Of a stretch of DNA of 64,000 bases, positions 1 through 9,701 are shown in pieces; the stretch's first letter is position 1, and each line of letters opens with the position of its first letter. The translations under genes and the position numbers were made by a program. Below the pieces are notes generated by a model. It was not told the origin of the DNA and did not search any database. It was given only the letters and a program-made list of their open reading frames with translations. Source of the DNA: Bryocella elongata (GTDB lineage Bacteria > Acidobacteriota > Terriglobia > Terriglobales > Acidobacteriaceae); assembly GCF_900108185.1 (NCBI RefSeq), contig NZ_FNVA01000002.1, forward strand, positions 434,001 to 498,000. The letters are read 5' to 3'.

Positions 1-651
1 GGACCGTCGAACTTTGACGCGCGCCATGCGTTCAAGGGGACGGCGTCGTATGTTCTGCCGTTCGGCAAAGGACAGATGTTCCTCAACCACAACGCGTTCC
101 TGGACGAAGCAGTGGGTGGCTGGCAGCTCTCGGCCAACTTCTCCCTACAGACGGGCAATCCCTTCACTGTGACGGTCCCTGGCAGTCTCTCGGCTACGTA
201 CGCCGGCTCGGGCAATCAGTACCCGAGCTATGCGGGTAACGCGAACCTGCCCAAGGGACAACGTACGCTGGCTCACTGGTACAACACCAGCTACCAGCGC
301 AACTCGACGAACGGCGGACAGACGGTGCTGTTCGCTGGCGATACCGCGCCGGCGTTCATCATCCCTGAGTACGCCACGTTCGGCAACGTGCATCGCGACA
401 GCGTGTACGGTCCTGGATACGAGTACTTCGACCTGTCGATGGGCAAGAGCTTCAACCTGTACAAGGAACGGTACAAGTTCCAGCTGCGCATCGATGCCAA
501 CAACGTCCTCAATCACCCGACGTTCGCTCTGCCGGGCACCGGTCTGAACACTGGTAACGTGGGCTCCGGCAATACCGGAACCGCGGGCAAGATCACCGGT
601 ACGATCGGCAGCGGACGCGTGATTCAACTTGGTGGCCGGTTCTCCTTCTAA
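1..651 (+). CDS. TonB-dependent receptor, C-terminal part (cut by window start)
   Basis: The frame is open from base 1 and ends at 651, giving the last 216 residues of an outer-membrane receptor. It contains FDARHAFKGT followed by YVLPFGKGQ and GWQLSANFSLQTGNPF, strands typical of the beta-barrel end of the large Oar-like TonB receptors of Acidobacteriota, and it closes on the aromatic GRFSF expected of an outer-membrane barrel. Such receptors import oligosaccharides or other large nutrients using TonB energy. The TPR and CRTAC1 genes follow on the same strand, the usual arrangement for this receptor type. The N-terminus, plug and signal peptide lie outside the window, so the substrate cannot be guessed. 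Confidence 0.85.
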   Translation, partial: GPSNFDARHAFKGTASYVLPFGKGQMFLNHNAFLDEAVGGWQLSANFSLQTGNPFTVTVPGSLSATYAGSGNQYPSYAGNANLPKGQRTLAHWYNTSYQRNSTNGGQTVLFAGDTAPAFIIPEYATFGNVHRDSVYGPGYEYFDLSMGKSFNLYKERYKFQLRIDANNVLNHPTFALPGTGLNTGNVGSGNTGTAGKITGTIGSGRVIQLGGRFSF

Positions 652-748
652 GGGTGCTGCCTCCGCAACCCCGGGTGGGCGCGTGCAACTTCGCGTCCAC
701 CTTTTCTTTTTTGCCGGGCCCAATGGTGCGGTGCTGTAATGGAGAACC

Positions 749-1969
749 ATGCTGGTTGTTGGAATGTACCGCCGCCATCTCGGGATCGGGCTCGTTGCGG
801 CTGCGCTCTCCCTTGGCAGCGTCGCAGTCGCGCAGGGTGACAATGCGAGCCAGGCCCGCCAGCATGCTGTGCGCGCCGATGCCGCGCTCAAGGCTGGGCA
901 CCCGGATCAGGCGATTCCAGAGTTCGAAGCGCTGCTTCGTATCGATCCGACGAATGTCGACGCGCAGGCCAACCTTGGTGTGCTGCTGTACTTCAAACAA
1001 CGCTTTGATTTGGCAGAGGAACACTTTCGCTCAGCGCTCGCAGGGGAGCCGTCGTTGAGCAAGATCCGAGGCCTGCTGGGCCTCAGCGAGCGGGCGCTGG
1101 GACAGCGCGATGCTGCGATTGACGATCTGCAGCAGGCTCTGCCGCAGCTGGATGAACCGAAGTTCGCGAAGCAAGTGGGGCTAGCTTTGCTTGAGCTGCA
1201 GAGCGCGAAGCAGGATCTTGCCGGGGCGGTTGCAACCGCGCAGCAGCTGCGCAGTAAGGCTCCGGAAGACCCCGAGATCTTGTATGCGAGTTATCGCACG
1301 GCCACGGACCTTGCGGGTGACTCGTTGCTGAGCCTGTCCCTCGCAGCGCCGAATTCGGGGCAGATGCAGATGGCGATCGCGCACGAGCTGCTGCGTGTAC
1401 GTGATCTGCCAGGAGCGATCGCGAGCTTTCGAAGAGCGATTGTTGCGAATCCTGCGCTTCCGGGGGTGCATTTTGAGCTGGCGGAGGCGCTGTATGCCTC
1501 GCCGAATACGGCGGACCACCCGTTGGCGGAGCAGGAGTATCGGAAGGCTGTCGCGGCGAACCCGCAGGATCTGCAGGCCAAGGTGCGACTGGCCGATGTG
1601 CTGGTCGAGCGCAGCGCGATGGACGAGGCTGCCGGGCTCTATCAGCAGGCCCTGAAGGCGAACCCTCACAATGTGGACGCAGCGGTAGGGTTAGCGCACA
1701 TCGACAGCGAGCGTGGCGATGACGCGGCGGCGCTGCCTCTGCTGGAGCAGGCGATTGCGGATGATCCTTCGAACATGCTGGCGCGGTTTCGTTTGAGCAC
1801 GGTGGATCGCAAACTGAAGCGGCTTGAAGATGCGAAGCGCGAGCTGGCGGAGTATCAGAAGCTCAAGGCGCTGAAGGACAAGCTGCGCGGGACATACAGC
1901 ACGATGAAGCTCGCGGCACCGGGAACGAGCGATGCGGAGACGCCTGAGTCCGGCGGGATGTCGCATTGA
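749..1969 (+). CDS. Exported TPR-repeat protein
   Basis: A 406-residue protein with a hydrophobic N-terminal stretch (IGLVAAALSLGSVAVAQ) that looks like a signal peptide, followed by roughly eight 34-residue tetratricopeptide repeats (for example AGHPDQAIPEFEALLRIDPTN, and later SAMDEAAGLYQQALKANPHN). TPR proteins are protein-interaction scaffolds and no catalytic motif is visible. ATG at 749 is preceded by GGAG with 4 nt spacing; ATG at 764 is an alternative. The stop overlaps the start of the CRTAC1 gene (TGATG), so the two are translationally coupled. It probably works in the periplasm with the receptor upstream and the CRTAC1 protein downstream; that role is inferred. Confidence 0.85.
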   Translation: MLVVGMYRRHLGIGLVAAALSLGSVAVAQGDNASQARQHAVRADAALKAGHPDQAIPEFEALLRIDPTNVDAQANLGVLLYFKQRFDLAEEHFRSALAGEPSLSKIRGLLGLSERALGQRDAAIDDLQQALPQLDEPKFAKQVGLALLELQSAKQDLAGAVATAQQLRSKAPEDPEILYASYRTATDLAGDSLLSLSLAAPNSGQMQMAIAHELLRVRDLPGAIASFRRAIVANPALPGVHFELAEALYASPNTADHPLAEQEYRKAVAANPQDLQAKVRLADVLVERSAMDEAAGLYQQALKANPHNVDAAVGLAHIDSERGDDAAALPLLEQAIADDPSNMLARFRLSTVDRKLKRLEDAKRELAEYQKLKALKDKLRGTYSTMKLAAPGTSDAETPESGGMSH

Positions 1970-3705
1970 TGCGTCGAGTGTGCGCGGGGCTTCTCTTCCT
2001 GGTGGGAATGCGGTTGATGGCTCAAGCGCCAGCTTCGACTGCGGCGCGTCCCGTTGTGACGCCGCAACTGGTGGACATCACGGCGTCCACAGGGGTGCGC
2101 TTCAAGCATCTTTCCAGTTCGGATCAGCGGTACATCGTGGAGTCGATGAGCGGTGGGGTTGCGTTGCTGGACTATGACGGCGACGGTTGGCTGGACATCT
2201 ACTTCACCAATGCGCCCAGTGTGGCGATGGCGCTGAAGGGCGAGACGGCGCGTAGTGCTCTGTTCCACAACAATCACGACGGCACATTTACCGATGTGAC
2301 CGACAAGGCCGGCGTTGCGAACCCGTGCTGGGCGATGGGCGCTGCGGTGGGGGATTACGACAATGATGGCTGGCCAGATCTGCTGGTGAGCTGCTTCGGC
2401 GGCGTGAAGTTGTACCGCAATCAGCACGATGGAACATTTCGCGATGTGACGAAGGATGCGGGGTTGGCTGCGGACACAGCTTGGGCTACGGGCGCGGTCT
2501 TTGGCGACTACGACAACGATGGCTTTGCCGACATCTTTGTTCCGCACTATGTGGACTTTCACCTGTCGGATCTTCCGGAGTTTGGTTCGAAGTCGACATG
2601 CCGTTATCACGATGTGGCGGTGCAGTGCGGCCCGCGCGGGCTGAAGGGCACCACGGACCTGCTGTTCCACAACAACGGCAACGGGACTTTTACCGAGGTG
2701 GGAGCGGAAGCCGGCGTATCGAATCCGCAGCACTACTTCGGGCTGGGCACAGCGTGGACGGACTTCGACAACGATGGGAAACTCGATCTGTTCGTCGCGA
2801 ACGATGGGCAGGCGAACCTGCTGTTCCACAACGAAGGGGACGGACACTTCAAGGAGTCAGGGCTCGAGGCGGGTGTCGCGCTGAGCGACGATGGCCTCGA
2901 GCAGGCGAACATGGGCGTGGCCGTGGGCGACTACGAGAACAAGGGCCGCATGAGCGTGGCTGTGTCGCACTTCAGTGACGAGTACATGACGCTGTATCGC
3001 AATGACGGTGGGCTTGCGTTTACGGATGTTGCGCGGCCGGCTGGGGTGGCTGCAGCGACGGTACCGTATGTGGGTTGGGGCGATGCGTTTGTGGACCTCA
3101 ATAACTCAGGCTGGCAGGACCTGGTGCTGGTAAACGGGCACGTGTATCCGCAGGTGGAGGAGACCAGGCTGGGTATCCACTATCGCGAGCCGGGAGTGGT
3201 GTTTCTCAGCACGCACGATGGCAAGTTTCGCGAGGCCACGCAACAGGTGAGTCCTGCGCTTGGGTTGCCTCGGGTGAGCCGCGGGCTTGCGGTGGGCGAC
3301 CTGTTCCATCGCGGTGCGCTGGATGTGGTGATCGAGAACCTCGATGGCGAGCCAACGATCCTCTCTTCGCGGCCTGACCCGGCGAATACGTGGATCTCAC
3401 TGACGCTGGAGGGCGCACCGAAGAACAAGCTCGCGCTGAACACGCGGGTGCGGGTTATGGCTGGTGGGGTGACGCAGACGGCGGAGCCGCGTTCGGGCGG
3501 AAGCTACCTTTCGCAGAGTGATCTGAGTCTCCACTTCGGCCTGGGACGAGCGGGTGCCATCGACAGGATCGAAGTCGATTGGCGCGATGGGCCGCCGCAG
3601 GTGTTCACGAACGTCGCTCCGAACCACTTCTATGCTCTTCGCGAAGGACAGCCGCTGCGCGTGGTGACGTTCTTGCCGGCGGCACGCCCTGCTGTGAAGC
3701 GATAG
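1969..3705 (+). CDS. CRTAC1 / ASPIC-UnbV family exported FG-GAP protein
   Basis: About 578 residues. After a short signal peptide (GLLFLVGMRLMAQA) come repeated calcium-binding FG-GAP blades: DYDGDGWLDIYFTN, DYDNDGWPDLLVS, DYDNDGFADIFVPH, DFDNDGKLDLFVAND. The C-terminal ASPIC/UnbV domain contains GLGRAGAIDRIEVDWRDG. The fold is an integrin-like beta-propeller; proteins of this family are secreted and thought to bind carbohydrate or protein, but no enzyme activity is established. I place the start at ATG 1969, which overlaps the TPR stop; a TTG one codon upstream (1966) is possible. The TPR-CRTAC1 pairing next to TonB receptors recurs in Acidobacteriota. Confidence 0.88.
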   Translation: MRRVCAGLLFLVGMRLMAQAPASTAARPVVTPQLVDITASTGVRFKHLSSSDQRYIVESMSGGVALLDYDGDGWLDIYFTNAPSVAMALKGETARSALFHNNHDGTFTDVTDKAGVANPCWAMGAAVGDYDNDGWPDLLVSCFGGVKLYRNQHDGTFRDVTKDAGLAADTAWATGAVFGDYDNDGFADIFVPHYVDFHLSDLPEFGSKSTCRYHDVAVQCGPRGLKGTTDLLFHNNGNGTFTEVGAEAGVSNPQHYFGLGTAWTDFDNDGKLDLFVANDGQANLLFHNEGDGHFKESGLEAGVALSDDGLEQANMGVAVGDYENKGRMSVAVSHFSDEYMTLYRNDGGLAFTDVARPAGVAAATVPYVGWGDAFVDLNNSGWQDLVLVNGHVYPQVEETRLGIHYREPGVVFLSTHDGKFREATQQVSPALGLPRVSRGLAVGDLFHRGALDVVIENLDGEPTILSSRPDPANTWISLTLEGAPKNKLALNTRVRVMAGGVTQTAEPRSGGSYLSQSDLSLHFGLGRAGAIDRIEVDWRDGPPQVFTNVAPNHFYALREGQPLRVVTFLPAARPAVKR

Positions 3706-3747
3706 GCAGGGCTCACTGCGCAGCAAGTTGCTGTGGAGCGTCCCGGG

Positions 3748-5199
3748 CTACCAGATGAAGGTGGCGACGGCTCCCGCGGGCAGCGTGGCTTCGGCTTGCT
3801 TCTTGCCAACGGCGATGACGAGCTTCGCATCGTCCTTGGAAGGGTTGCTGACGAGGAGAACGTGTTTGCCCTTGGGTGTGCGGAAGGCCACATGCGGCGC
3901 AGTGTCTGCCGGTGCATTGGAGGCGATGCGGATCGATCCGGGCGGTACGAACTTGGAGGCATGCGCTGCTGTGTAGTACGCGGAGAGGCGCTTGACGTTG
4001 TCGCCGTCGAGCGTCATTGCGCCGGCGCACATGGGGCAGCCGCCATCATTGGTGTGCGGGCCGTTGTTGGGATCGGCCGCGAGGTTCCAGAGCAGTACGT
4101 TGCGGCTCCAGTTCTCCATGGCGCCGATGACGACGCGAGCTTCTGGCTGAGCGATGGAGCTGTCTGTGATGCCGGTGGTGCGATTGCGGCGCGGGACGAC
4201 CATCTGCTCGGTGAAGTAGATGTTGGTTCTGGGGAAGGCGTCGTGGACCTGGGTGAGGGCCGAGATCTGGCCGAGATAGAGATGGAAGCCTGCGCCGTCG
4301 GTGTAGCGGGAGGAGTCGGGGTCTTTGAGGATAGTCTCAGGATACTGCGGGTGGTCGCAGTTGTGGTCGAAGGCAATGATGCGCGTGTGCAGTCCCGCCT
4401 TCGAGATTGCGGGGCCGAGGGACTTACCGATGAAGGTGGCCTCCTGCTCGGCGGTCAGCACCATGCTGGGGGTGTTCTTGGGGTTTTCCGGCTCGTTCTG
4501 CGGGGTGATGGCGTCGATGTGGATGCCGCGCGACTGCATGCCCTGGAGATAGAGGACGAGGTAGTGCGCGTAGGTGTCGTAGTCCTCGGGCTTGAGTGTG
4601 CCGCCTTTGACTTTGCCGTTGTCCTTCATCCATGCGGGTGCGGTCCAGGGCGAGGCGAGGATCGTGATCTTCGGATTGATGGCGAGGATCTCTTTGAGGA
4701 CGGGGATGACGTCCTTCTCGTCCTCGTGCAGGGTGAAGTGCGCGAGCTGCGGATCGGTCTCTCCCGCGGCGAGGTCGTCGTAGGTGAAGACGTACTCGTT
4801 CATGTCCGACGCGCCGATGGATACGCGAATGTAGCTGGTGGCGATGTCGTTGGGACCGTTGCCGAAGAGTTCCTGCAGCAGGGCCTTGCGCGCTCCCGGA
4901 GACATCTTCATGAGCAACTGAGCGCTGCCGCCGGTGAGGGCGTGACCGAAGCCATCGACGGTCTGGTAGGTGGTGCTGTCATCGATGTGGATGGCAGAGG
5001 GTGTGTCGGACGCCTTGTGCCACTTCAGGGGCTCGCTCTGCTGCTTGAGCAGGCTGCTCTGATCGGCGGTTGTCAGCCAGACGGTGACGGGCTTCTGGGC
5101 AGCGCTGGCAAGGGTTCCGCATGTGGCGAGGGCCAGCAGCGCAGAGGCCGCGCGAGAGCGGAAGGGAAGGCGCTCGACGAAGGTTGGACGCAGAGGCAT
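3748..5199 (-). CDS. Exported GH30 glycosyl hydrolase (glucosylceramidase-like)
   Basis: 483 residues from the ATG at 5199, which has AAGGA upstream at good spacing; an in-frame extension to 5286 lacks such a site. The N-terminus (SALLALATCGTLASA) is a likely signal peptide. Family GH30 features: VDGFGHALTGGSA near residue 81, the acid/base glutamate in ITPQNEPEN (E236) and the nucleophile in IYFTEQM (E331). GH30 enzymes split beta-glucosidic, beta-1,6-glucan or xylan-type bonds; the substrate here is not decided by the sequence. It is convergent with the CRTAC1 gene and divergent from the esterase, within a region rich in carbohydrate enzymes. Confidence 0.87.
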   Translation of the reverse strand: MPLRPTFVERLPFRSRAASALLALATCGTLASAAQKPVTVWLTTADQSSLLKQQSEPLKWHKASDTPSAIHIDDSTTYQTVDGFGHALTGGSAQLLMKMSPGARKALLQELFGNGPNDIATSYIRVSIGASDMNEYVFTYDDLAAGETDPQLAHFTLHEDEKDVIPVLKEILAINPKITILASPWTAPAWMKDNGKVKGGTLKPEDYDTYAHYLVLYLQGMQSRGIHIDAITPQNEPENPKNTPSMVLTAEQEATFIGKSLGPAISKAGLHTRIIAFDHNCDHPQYPETILKDPDSSRYTDGAGFHLYLGQISALTQVHDAFPRTNIYFTEQMVVPRRNRTTGITDSSIAQPEARVVIGAMENWSRNVLLWNLAADPNNGPHTNDGGCPMCAGAMTLDGDNVKRLSAYYTAAHASKFVPPGSIRIASNAPADTAPHVAFRTPKGKHVLLVSNPSKDDAKLVIAVGKKQAEATLPAGAVATFIW

Positions 5200-5373
5200 G
5201 GAGATCCTTGGGCCGGATATGGGTTGAGCGAGAAGCCAGCTCGCCGCGGCGTCACTATTCAGCCCGAGACGAGCCTTGATTGTCAATCCCTTCGTGCGAA
5301 AACAAACGCTTGTCTCAAGTACGCGCGAGAGCTGAATCTAGGTTACGCTGTTCGCGGGAATGGGAGCGATGAT

Positions 5374-6894
5374 TTGCTGACACGAAGGAGTCTGTTGGGC
5401 GGAGCCGCGGCTGGTGTACTGGGCTGCGCTTTGCCGCGGATAGCCTGGGCCTTTGCGGCCGGGGAAGGTGTGGAGGTTCTGACTCCGCTGGGACGTGTGC
5501 GGGGCGCAGAAGCAGATGGCTGCCGAAGCTTCCTGGGACTGCCGTTTGCGCAGCCACCAGTGGGAGCGCGGCGATTTCGTCCGCCGTCTCCGCCGTTGCC
5601 GTGGCAGGGAGTACGCGCCGCGACCAGGTGCGCTCCCGTCGCGATGCAGCCGGGAGACTCGTATCCGCAGAGTGAAGATTGCCTCTATTTGAACGTCGTG
5701 GCGCCTGCCGGCAAAGGGCCGTACCCCGTGCTGGTGTGGATTCATGGCGGAGGCTTTACGGGCGGGCGGGCCTGCGATCCGCTGTGTGATGGAGCGCAGT
5801 TTGCGCGCGACGGCGTTGTCTGCGTCAACATAGCGTATCGGCTTGGAGTGTTTGGTTTCCTTGATGTGGCTCCGTTGCTGGGCGCGGAGTACGCGGGCAG
5901 CGCCGTCAACGCGATGCGCGATGTGATCGCCGCGCTGGAGTGGGTGCAGAAGAATATCGCGGCGTTTGGCGGAGACCCAACGCGGGTGACCGTGGGTGGG
6001 CAATCGGCCGGGGCCAAGATGACGGACCTGCTGATGGGCGTGCCCTCGGCGAAGGGGCTGTTCCACCAGATGATCTCGGAGAGCGGCGGGGCGGAGCGGA
6101 TCTGGCCGATGGAGCAGGCGCAGAAGATCGCGACGAGCTTTGGTGAGATGTGGAACGCGACCACTGGCGATGAGGTGAAGATGCTGCTCAAGTCGCCAGC
6201 GTCTACGCTGATCTCAGCGCAGGGGAGCTTCTATCGCGAGCCTCCGGTGCACTTCCCGCTGCGGTGCGAGATCGATGGGCAACTGTTTCCGGGGTCGCCG
6301 CTGGAGGCGATCCGTGGGGGCTCGACGCGCGGAAAGCGGTTGCTGCTGGGAACGAACCGCGAGGAGAGCGCTTCGTTCATAGGGCCGCACCCGGAGCATG
6401 ACCCGGGACCTTCCGATCTGGGCAACCTGAGCGTGGATGTCTTCAGCAAGGTGGCGGAGCACTACGCGCAGGTGTACCCAGGGATGAGTGATGATCTTCG
6501 CCGAGTACGCTCGACGACGGCGGAGGAGTACTGGATTCCCTCGCTGCGAGTCGCGGAGGCGCATGTTACCGGAGGTGGTGCGGCCTTCGTGTATCGCTTC
6601 GATGATGCGGTGGCCAAGGGCCGCTTTGCGGGCGAGGTGCCTCATACGCATGAGTTGCCGCTGGTCTGGGACCAGACGAAAGGGCTCTCCGCCGATGATG
6701 CGCTGCTGGCTCACGAGATGCACGCGACGTGGGTGGCCTTCATCAAGGGCGACGCGTTGTCTGTCGGTGGAACTGCGTGGCCACGATATGACGCGACGCG
6801 GCGTCCGACGATTTTGTTGCAGCACGAACCTGTGGTTGAGGACAGGCCAGCGGATGCGGAATATCATCTGTGGGACGGTCTGCTGACACGATGA
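5374..6894 (+). CDS. Type-B carboxylesterase with Tat signal
   Basis: 506 residues. The open frame extends far upstream through the antisense strand of the GH30 gene, but the real start is best placed at TTG 5374, with GGAG 7 nt upstream; this yields LTRRSLLGGAAAGVLGCA, a twin-arginine export signal. Carboxylesterase hallmarks follow: EDCLYLNV, oxyanion loop WIHGGGF, nucleophile elbow GGQSAG (S211), glutamate in GTNREES (E330) and the histidine region EVPHTHELPLVW (H424). Enzymes of this family hydrolyse carboxylic esters, including acyl groups on sugars. It is divergent from GH30 over about 175 bp and lies upstream of GH3 on the same strand. The substrate is unknown. Confidence 0.87.
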   Translation: MLTRRSLLGGAAAGVLGCALPRIAWAFAAGEGVEVLTPLGRVRGAEADGCRSFLGLPFAQPPVGARRFRPPSPPLPWQGVRAATRCAPVAMQPGDSYPQSEDCLYLNVVAPAGKGPYPVLVWIHGGGFTGGRACDPLCDGAQFARDGVVCVNIAYRLGVFGFLDVAPLLGAEYAGSAVNAMRDVIAALEWVQKNIAAFGGDPTRVTVGGQSAGAKMTDLLMGVPSAKGLFHQMISESGGAERIWPMEQAQKIATSFGEMWNATTGDEVKMLLKSPASTLISAQGSFYREPPVHFPLRCEIDGQLFPGSPLEAIRGGSTRGKRLLLGTNREESASFIGPHPEHDPGPSDLGNLSVDVFSKVAEHYAQVYPGMSDDLRRVRSTTAEEYWIPSLRVAEAHVTGGGAAFVYRFDDAVAKGRFAGEVPHTHELPLVWDQTKGLSADDALLAHEMHATWVAFIKGDALSVGGTAWPRYDATRRPTILLQHEPVVEDRPADAEYHLWDGLLTR

Positions 6895-6989
6895 ATCCGC
6901 CCGCACGGCGTGCAGTGCGGGAGCTGAAGAGACAAGCGGTTCTCTGCTGATTTACGATCCTTCTCGCGATTATTAAACGAACGAAATGG

Positions 6990-7019
6990 AGTTAGTGTGC
7001 CAATAGTTAGTGTGCCAAT
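6990..7019 (+). repeat. Perfect 15-bp tandem duplication at the GH3 start
   Basis: The unit AGTTAGTGTGCCAAT occurs at 6990-7004 and again, base for base, at 7005-7019. Each copy contains an in-frame GTG codon (6997 and 7012), and the Shine-Dalgarno-like GGAG at 6988-6991 precedes only the first. The duplication adds five codons to the N-terminus of the glycosidase. Confidence 0.95.
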
Positions 7020-9630
7020 GATGATTGCATCCCGCCGGAAGGCCCATGTTTACCGCGGTCTCGCTGCTCAGCTTTCAACCATTGCCGTGGCGGCGTGCGT
7101 TGCAGCAGGAGCGCTTGCGCAGGCACCGCATCCGCTGACGGATGCCGATCGTCAGCATATCGATGAGATTGTGCACAGCATGACGCTGGATCAGAAGCTG
7201 GACTACATCGGAGGAACGGGCTTCGCGGTTCGAGCTGTGCCGTCACTGCATCTTCCGGCCTTTGAGATGTCGGATGGACCGGTGGGCGTGCGGTCCAACA
7301 GCGGACTTCCGTCGACGACGTATGCGGGCGGCATCGGGTTGGCGGCCAGCTGGGATCGCGAGCTCGCAGCGCGTGTGGGCGCGGGGATCGGGCGCGATGC
7401 GCGGGCACGCGGAGTGCACTACATGCTGGGGCCGGGGACGAACATCTACCGCTCGCCGCGCAACGGGCGCAACTTCGAGTACTTCGGCGAAGACCCGTAC
7501 CTGGCGTCGGAGATGGTGGTCGGCTACATCGAAGGCATGCAGAAGGAGGGTGTGAGCGCGACGATCAAGCACTACATCACGAACAACTCCGAGTTTCTGC
7601 GCCATGATTCGAACTCGGTGGTGGATGAACGGTCGCTGCGTGAGCTGTACATGCCTGCCTTCGAGGCTGCGGTGCGGCGCGCGCATGTAGGGGCGATCAT
7701 GGACAGCTACAACCAGATCAATGGGCAGCATGCGACGCAGAACGGCTATCTGAACATCGATGTGGCGCGGAAGGACTGGGGCTTCCAGGGCGTGGTGATG
7801 TCGGACTGGAACGCAACTTACGATGCCGTGGCCGCGGCCAACGGTGGGCTCGATCTCGAGATGCCGACGGGGAAGTTCATGAATCGTGCGAACCTTGCCG
7901 AGGCTGTGAAGTCGGGCAAGGTGCCGGAGGCGACCATCGATGACAAGGTGCGGCACATCCTTGCGCCGGCGATGATGTTTGGCTGGCTTGACCGCGAGCA
8001 GCGCGATCCTTCGATCTCACTGGATGACAAGGATAACAATGCCGTTGCGCTGGACTCGGCTCGCGAGTCTGTGGTGCTGTTGAAGAACGAAGGCACCTTG
8101 CTGCCTTTGGATAAGGCGCATGTGAAGACGATTCTGCTGGTGGGTCCGAACGCGTATCCGGGCACTGCTGTTGGAGGCGGAAGCGCGGGCGTGGTGCCAT
8201 TCCACAACGTGAGCCTGCTCGAAGGTATGGGCTCTGTGGCTCCGGGTGTGAAGGTCTTGTATGAGGCAGGGCTGCCGACGCTGAGTGAGCTGGCGGGGCG
8301 CACGAGCTTCACCACCGCTGCTACCGATGGCAAGCCGGGCGTCACGCTGGAGATCTTCGAGAATAAGGAGTTTGAGGGCAAGCCGCGCAGCCTTGTCGTG
8401 CAACACATCAGCAATGAGGGCCTGGGACGCAATGTTCCGGAGAGTCTGCGCGCGATGTTGAACATGGGTCCCGGTGGTGGCGCCGGGCGCACCAGTGTGC
8501 AACGGTACACCGGCTACTATCACGCGGAGTCGGAAGGCGAGTATCTCGTGGCGCTGGCTGGCGGAGGCGAAGGCGCCGGGAATCGTGTGTATCTCGATGG
8601 CAAGGAGCTCATCGATAACTGGACGTTAGTGAAGGCCCTCGAGCCGCACCTGACGATGCATCTGAGCGCAGGAGTGCATAAGGTCGTTGTGGAGTCTTAT
8701 GGCGGAGGCATGCTTGGCACGCGACTTCACCTGGCGATTGTGCCGGAGTCTACGCTCGTGAGCGATCGAGTGAAGCAGGCCGCGGCTCATGCAGATGTCG
8801 TCGTCGTCGCTGCGGGCTTCTACGCGACGCCGGAGATGGGGACAGAAAGCGAAGGTGGAGACCGCACCTTCTCGCTGCCGTACGGACAGGACGAGCTCAT
8901 TCGCAGCATGGCGGAGGCGAATCCGCACACGATTGTGACTGTGACATCGGGCGGCAACGTGGACTCGAGCCGCTGGATTGACCGCGTCCCTGCATTGTTG
9001 GAGCAGTGGTATGGCGGGCAGGCTGGGGGCCATGCGCTGGCGGAGATTCTCTTCGGGGTTGTCGATCCTTCAGGCCGACTGCCTGTGACCTTTGAACGTC
9101 GCGCTGAGGATAACCCCACCTTTGCGAACTACTATCCTGCCGATGGCTCCATCGATATTACTTACAAGGATGGCCTGTTCGTGGGCTATCGCGGCTACGA
9201 GAAGAACAAGGTACAGCCGCTGTTTCCGTTTGGCTTTGGACTTACCTACACGAGCTTCCGCTACTCGAACCTGAAGGTGACGGGGCCCAAGGGGAGCACG
9301 ATGGCGACGGCGGAGTTCGATGTGACCAACACCGGCAAGCGTGCAGGAGCGGCGGTCGCGGAGTTGTATGTCGAAGATGGTCACGCACCGGTGGAGCGCC
9401 CCATGCATGAGCTCAAGGGCTTCGAGCGTGTGCAGTTGACGCCGGGACAGACTCGGCATGTCAGCATTCCACTATCAGCTCGGGCGTTTGCTTACTACGA
9501 TGTTGCGGGCAAGCACTGGACGATCGCGCCGGGTAGCTTCACGCTGCAGGTGGGTGACTCATCGGTCTCGCTCCCGCTGCATGGGTCGGTTTCGCTCACG
9601 GCTGCGCAAGTCGCGGGGGCTTCGTTCTAG
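6997..9630 (+). CDS. GH3 beta-glucosidase with PA14 insert and Fn3-like tail
   Basis: 877 residues from GTG 6997 (GGAG 5 nt upstream); GTG 7012 or ATG 7018/7021 are alternatives. A hydrophobic N-terminus (TIAVAACVAAGALAQA) suggests export. The GH3 barrel shows MSDGPVGVRSN and the nucleophile in GVVMSDWNATYD (D270). The second alpha/beta domain is interrupted by a PA14-type module (YTGYYHAESEGEYLVAL onward), a carbohydrate-binding insert found in many GH3 enzymes. A fibronectin-III-like domain (AELYVEDGHAPVERPMHE) closes the protein. Its likely role is release of terminal beta-linked glucose or xylose from oligosaccharides in the periplasm. It is convergent with the two-component system genes. 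Confidence 0.92.
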   Translation: MPIVSVPMMIASRRKAHVYRGLAAQLSTIAVAACVAAGALAQAPHPLTDADRQHIDEIVHSMTLDQKLDYIGGTGFAVRAVPSLHLPAFEMSDGPVGVRSNSGLPSTTYAGGIGLAASWDRELAARVGAGIGRDARARGVHYMLGPGTNIYRSPRNGRNFEYFGEDPYLASEMVVGYIEGMQKEGVSATIKHYITNNSEFLRHDSNSVVDERSLRELYMPAFEAAVRRAHVGAIMDSYNQINGQHATQNGYLNIDVARKDWGFQGVVMSDWNATYDAVAAANGGLDLEMPTGKFMNRANLAEAVKSGKVPEATIDDKVRHILAPAMMFGWLDREQRDPSISLDDKDNNAVALDSARESVVLLKNEGTLLPLDKAHVKTILLVGPNAYPGTAVGGGSAGVVPFHNVSLLEGMGSVAPGVKVLYEAGLPTLSELAGRTSFTTAATDGKPGVTLEIFENKEFEGKPRSLVVQHISNEGLGRNVPESLRAMLNMGPGGGAGRTSVQRYTGYYHAESEGEYLVALAGGGEGAGNRVYLDGKELIDNWTLVKALEPHLTMHLSAGVHKVVVESYGGGMLGTRLHLAIVPESTLVSDRVKQAAAHADVVVVAAGFYATPEMGTESEGGDRTFSLPYGQDELIRSMAEANPHTIVTVTSGGNVDSSRWIDRVPALLEQWYGGQAGGHALAEILFGVVDPSGRLPVTFERRAEDNPTFANYYPADGSIDITYKDGLFVGYRGYEKNKVQPLFPFGFGLTYTSFRYSNLKVTGPKGSTMATAEFDVTNTGKRAGAAVAELYVEDGHAPVERPMHELKGFERVQLTPGQTRHVSIPLSARAFAYYDVAGKHWTIAPGSFTLQVGDSSVSLPLHGSVSLTAAQVAGASF

Positions 9631-9654
9631 CTCGACTGATCGAAGCAAAGGGAA

Positions 9655-9691
9655 GACGATGCGCTCTCGCAATATGCGGGGGCGCATCGTC
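9655..9691. terminator. Bidirectional terminator-like hairpin
   Basis: Perfect 10-bp arms GACGATGCGC (9655-9664) and GCGCATCGTC (9682-9691) with a 17-nt loop, between the convergent GH3 and response-regulator genes. There is no strong T-run on either side. Confidence 0.55.
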
Positions 9692-9701
9692 ATTTGCGCA
9701 A

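Noticed and set aside
1855-2847. 330-codon minus-strand frame
   Set aside because: Antisense shadow of the CRTAC1 gene; low-complexity His/Arg/Val-rich product.
3733-5373. Very long open frame upstream of the esterase (1053 codons in total)
   Set aside because: The first ~547 codons are the antisense of the GH30 gene, which has intact catalytic motifs; the esterase start at TTG 5374 has a ribosome-binding site and Tat signal.
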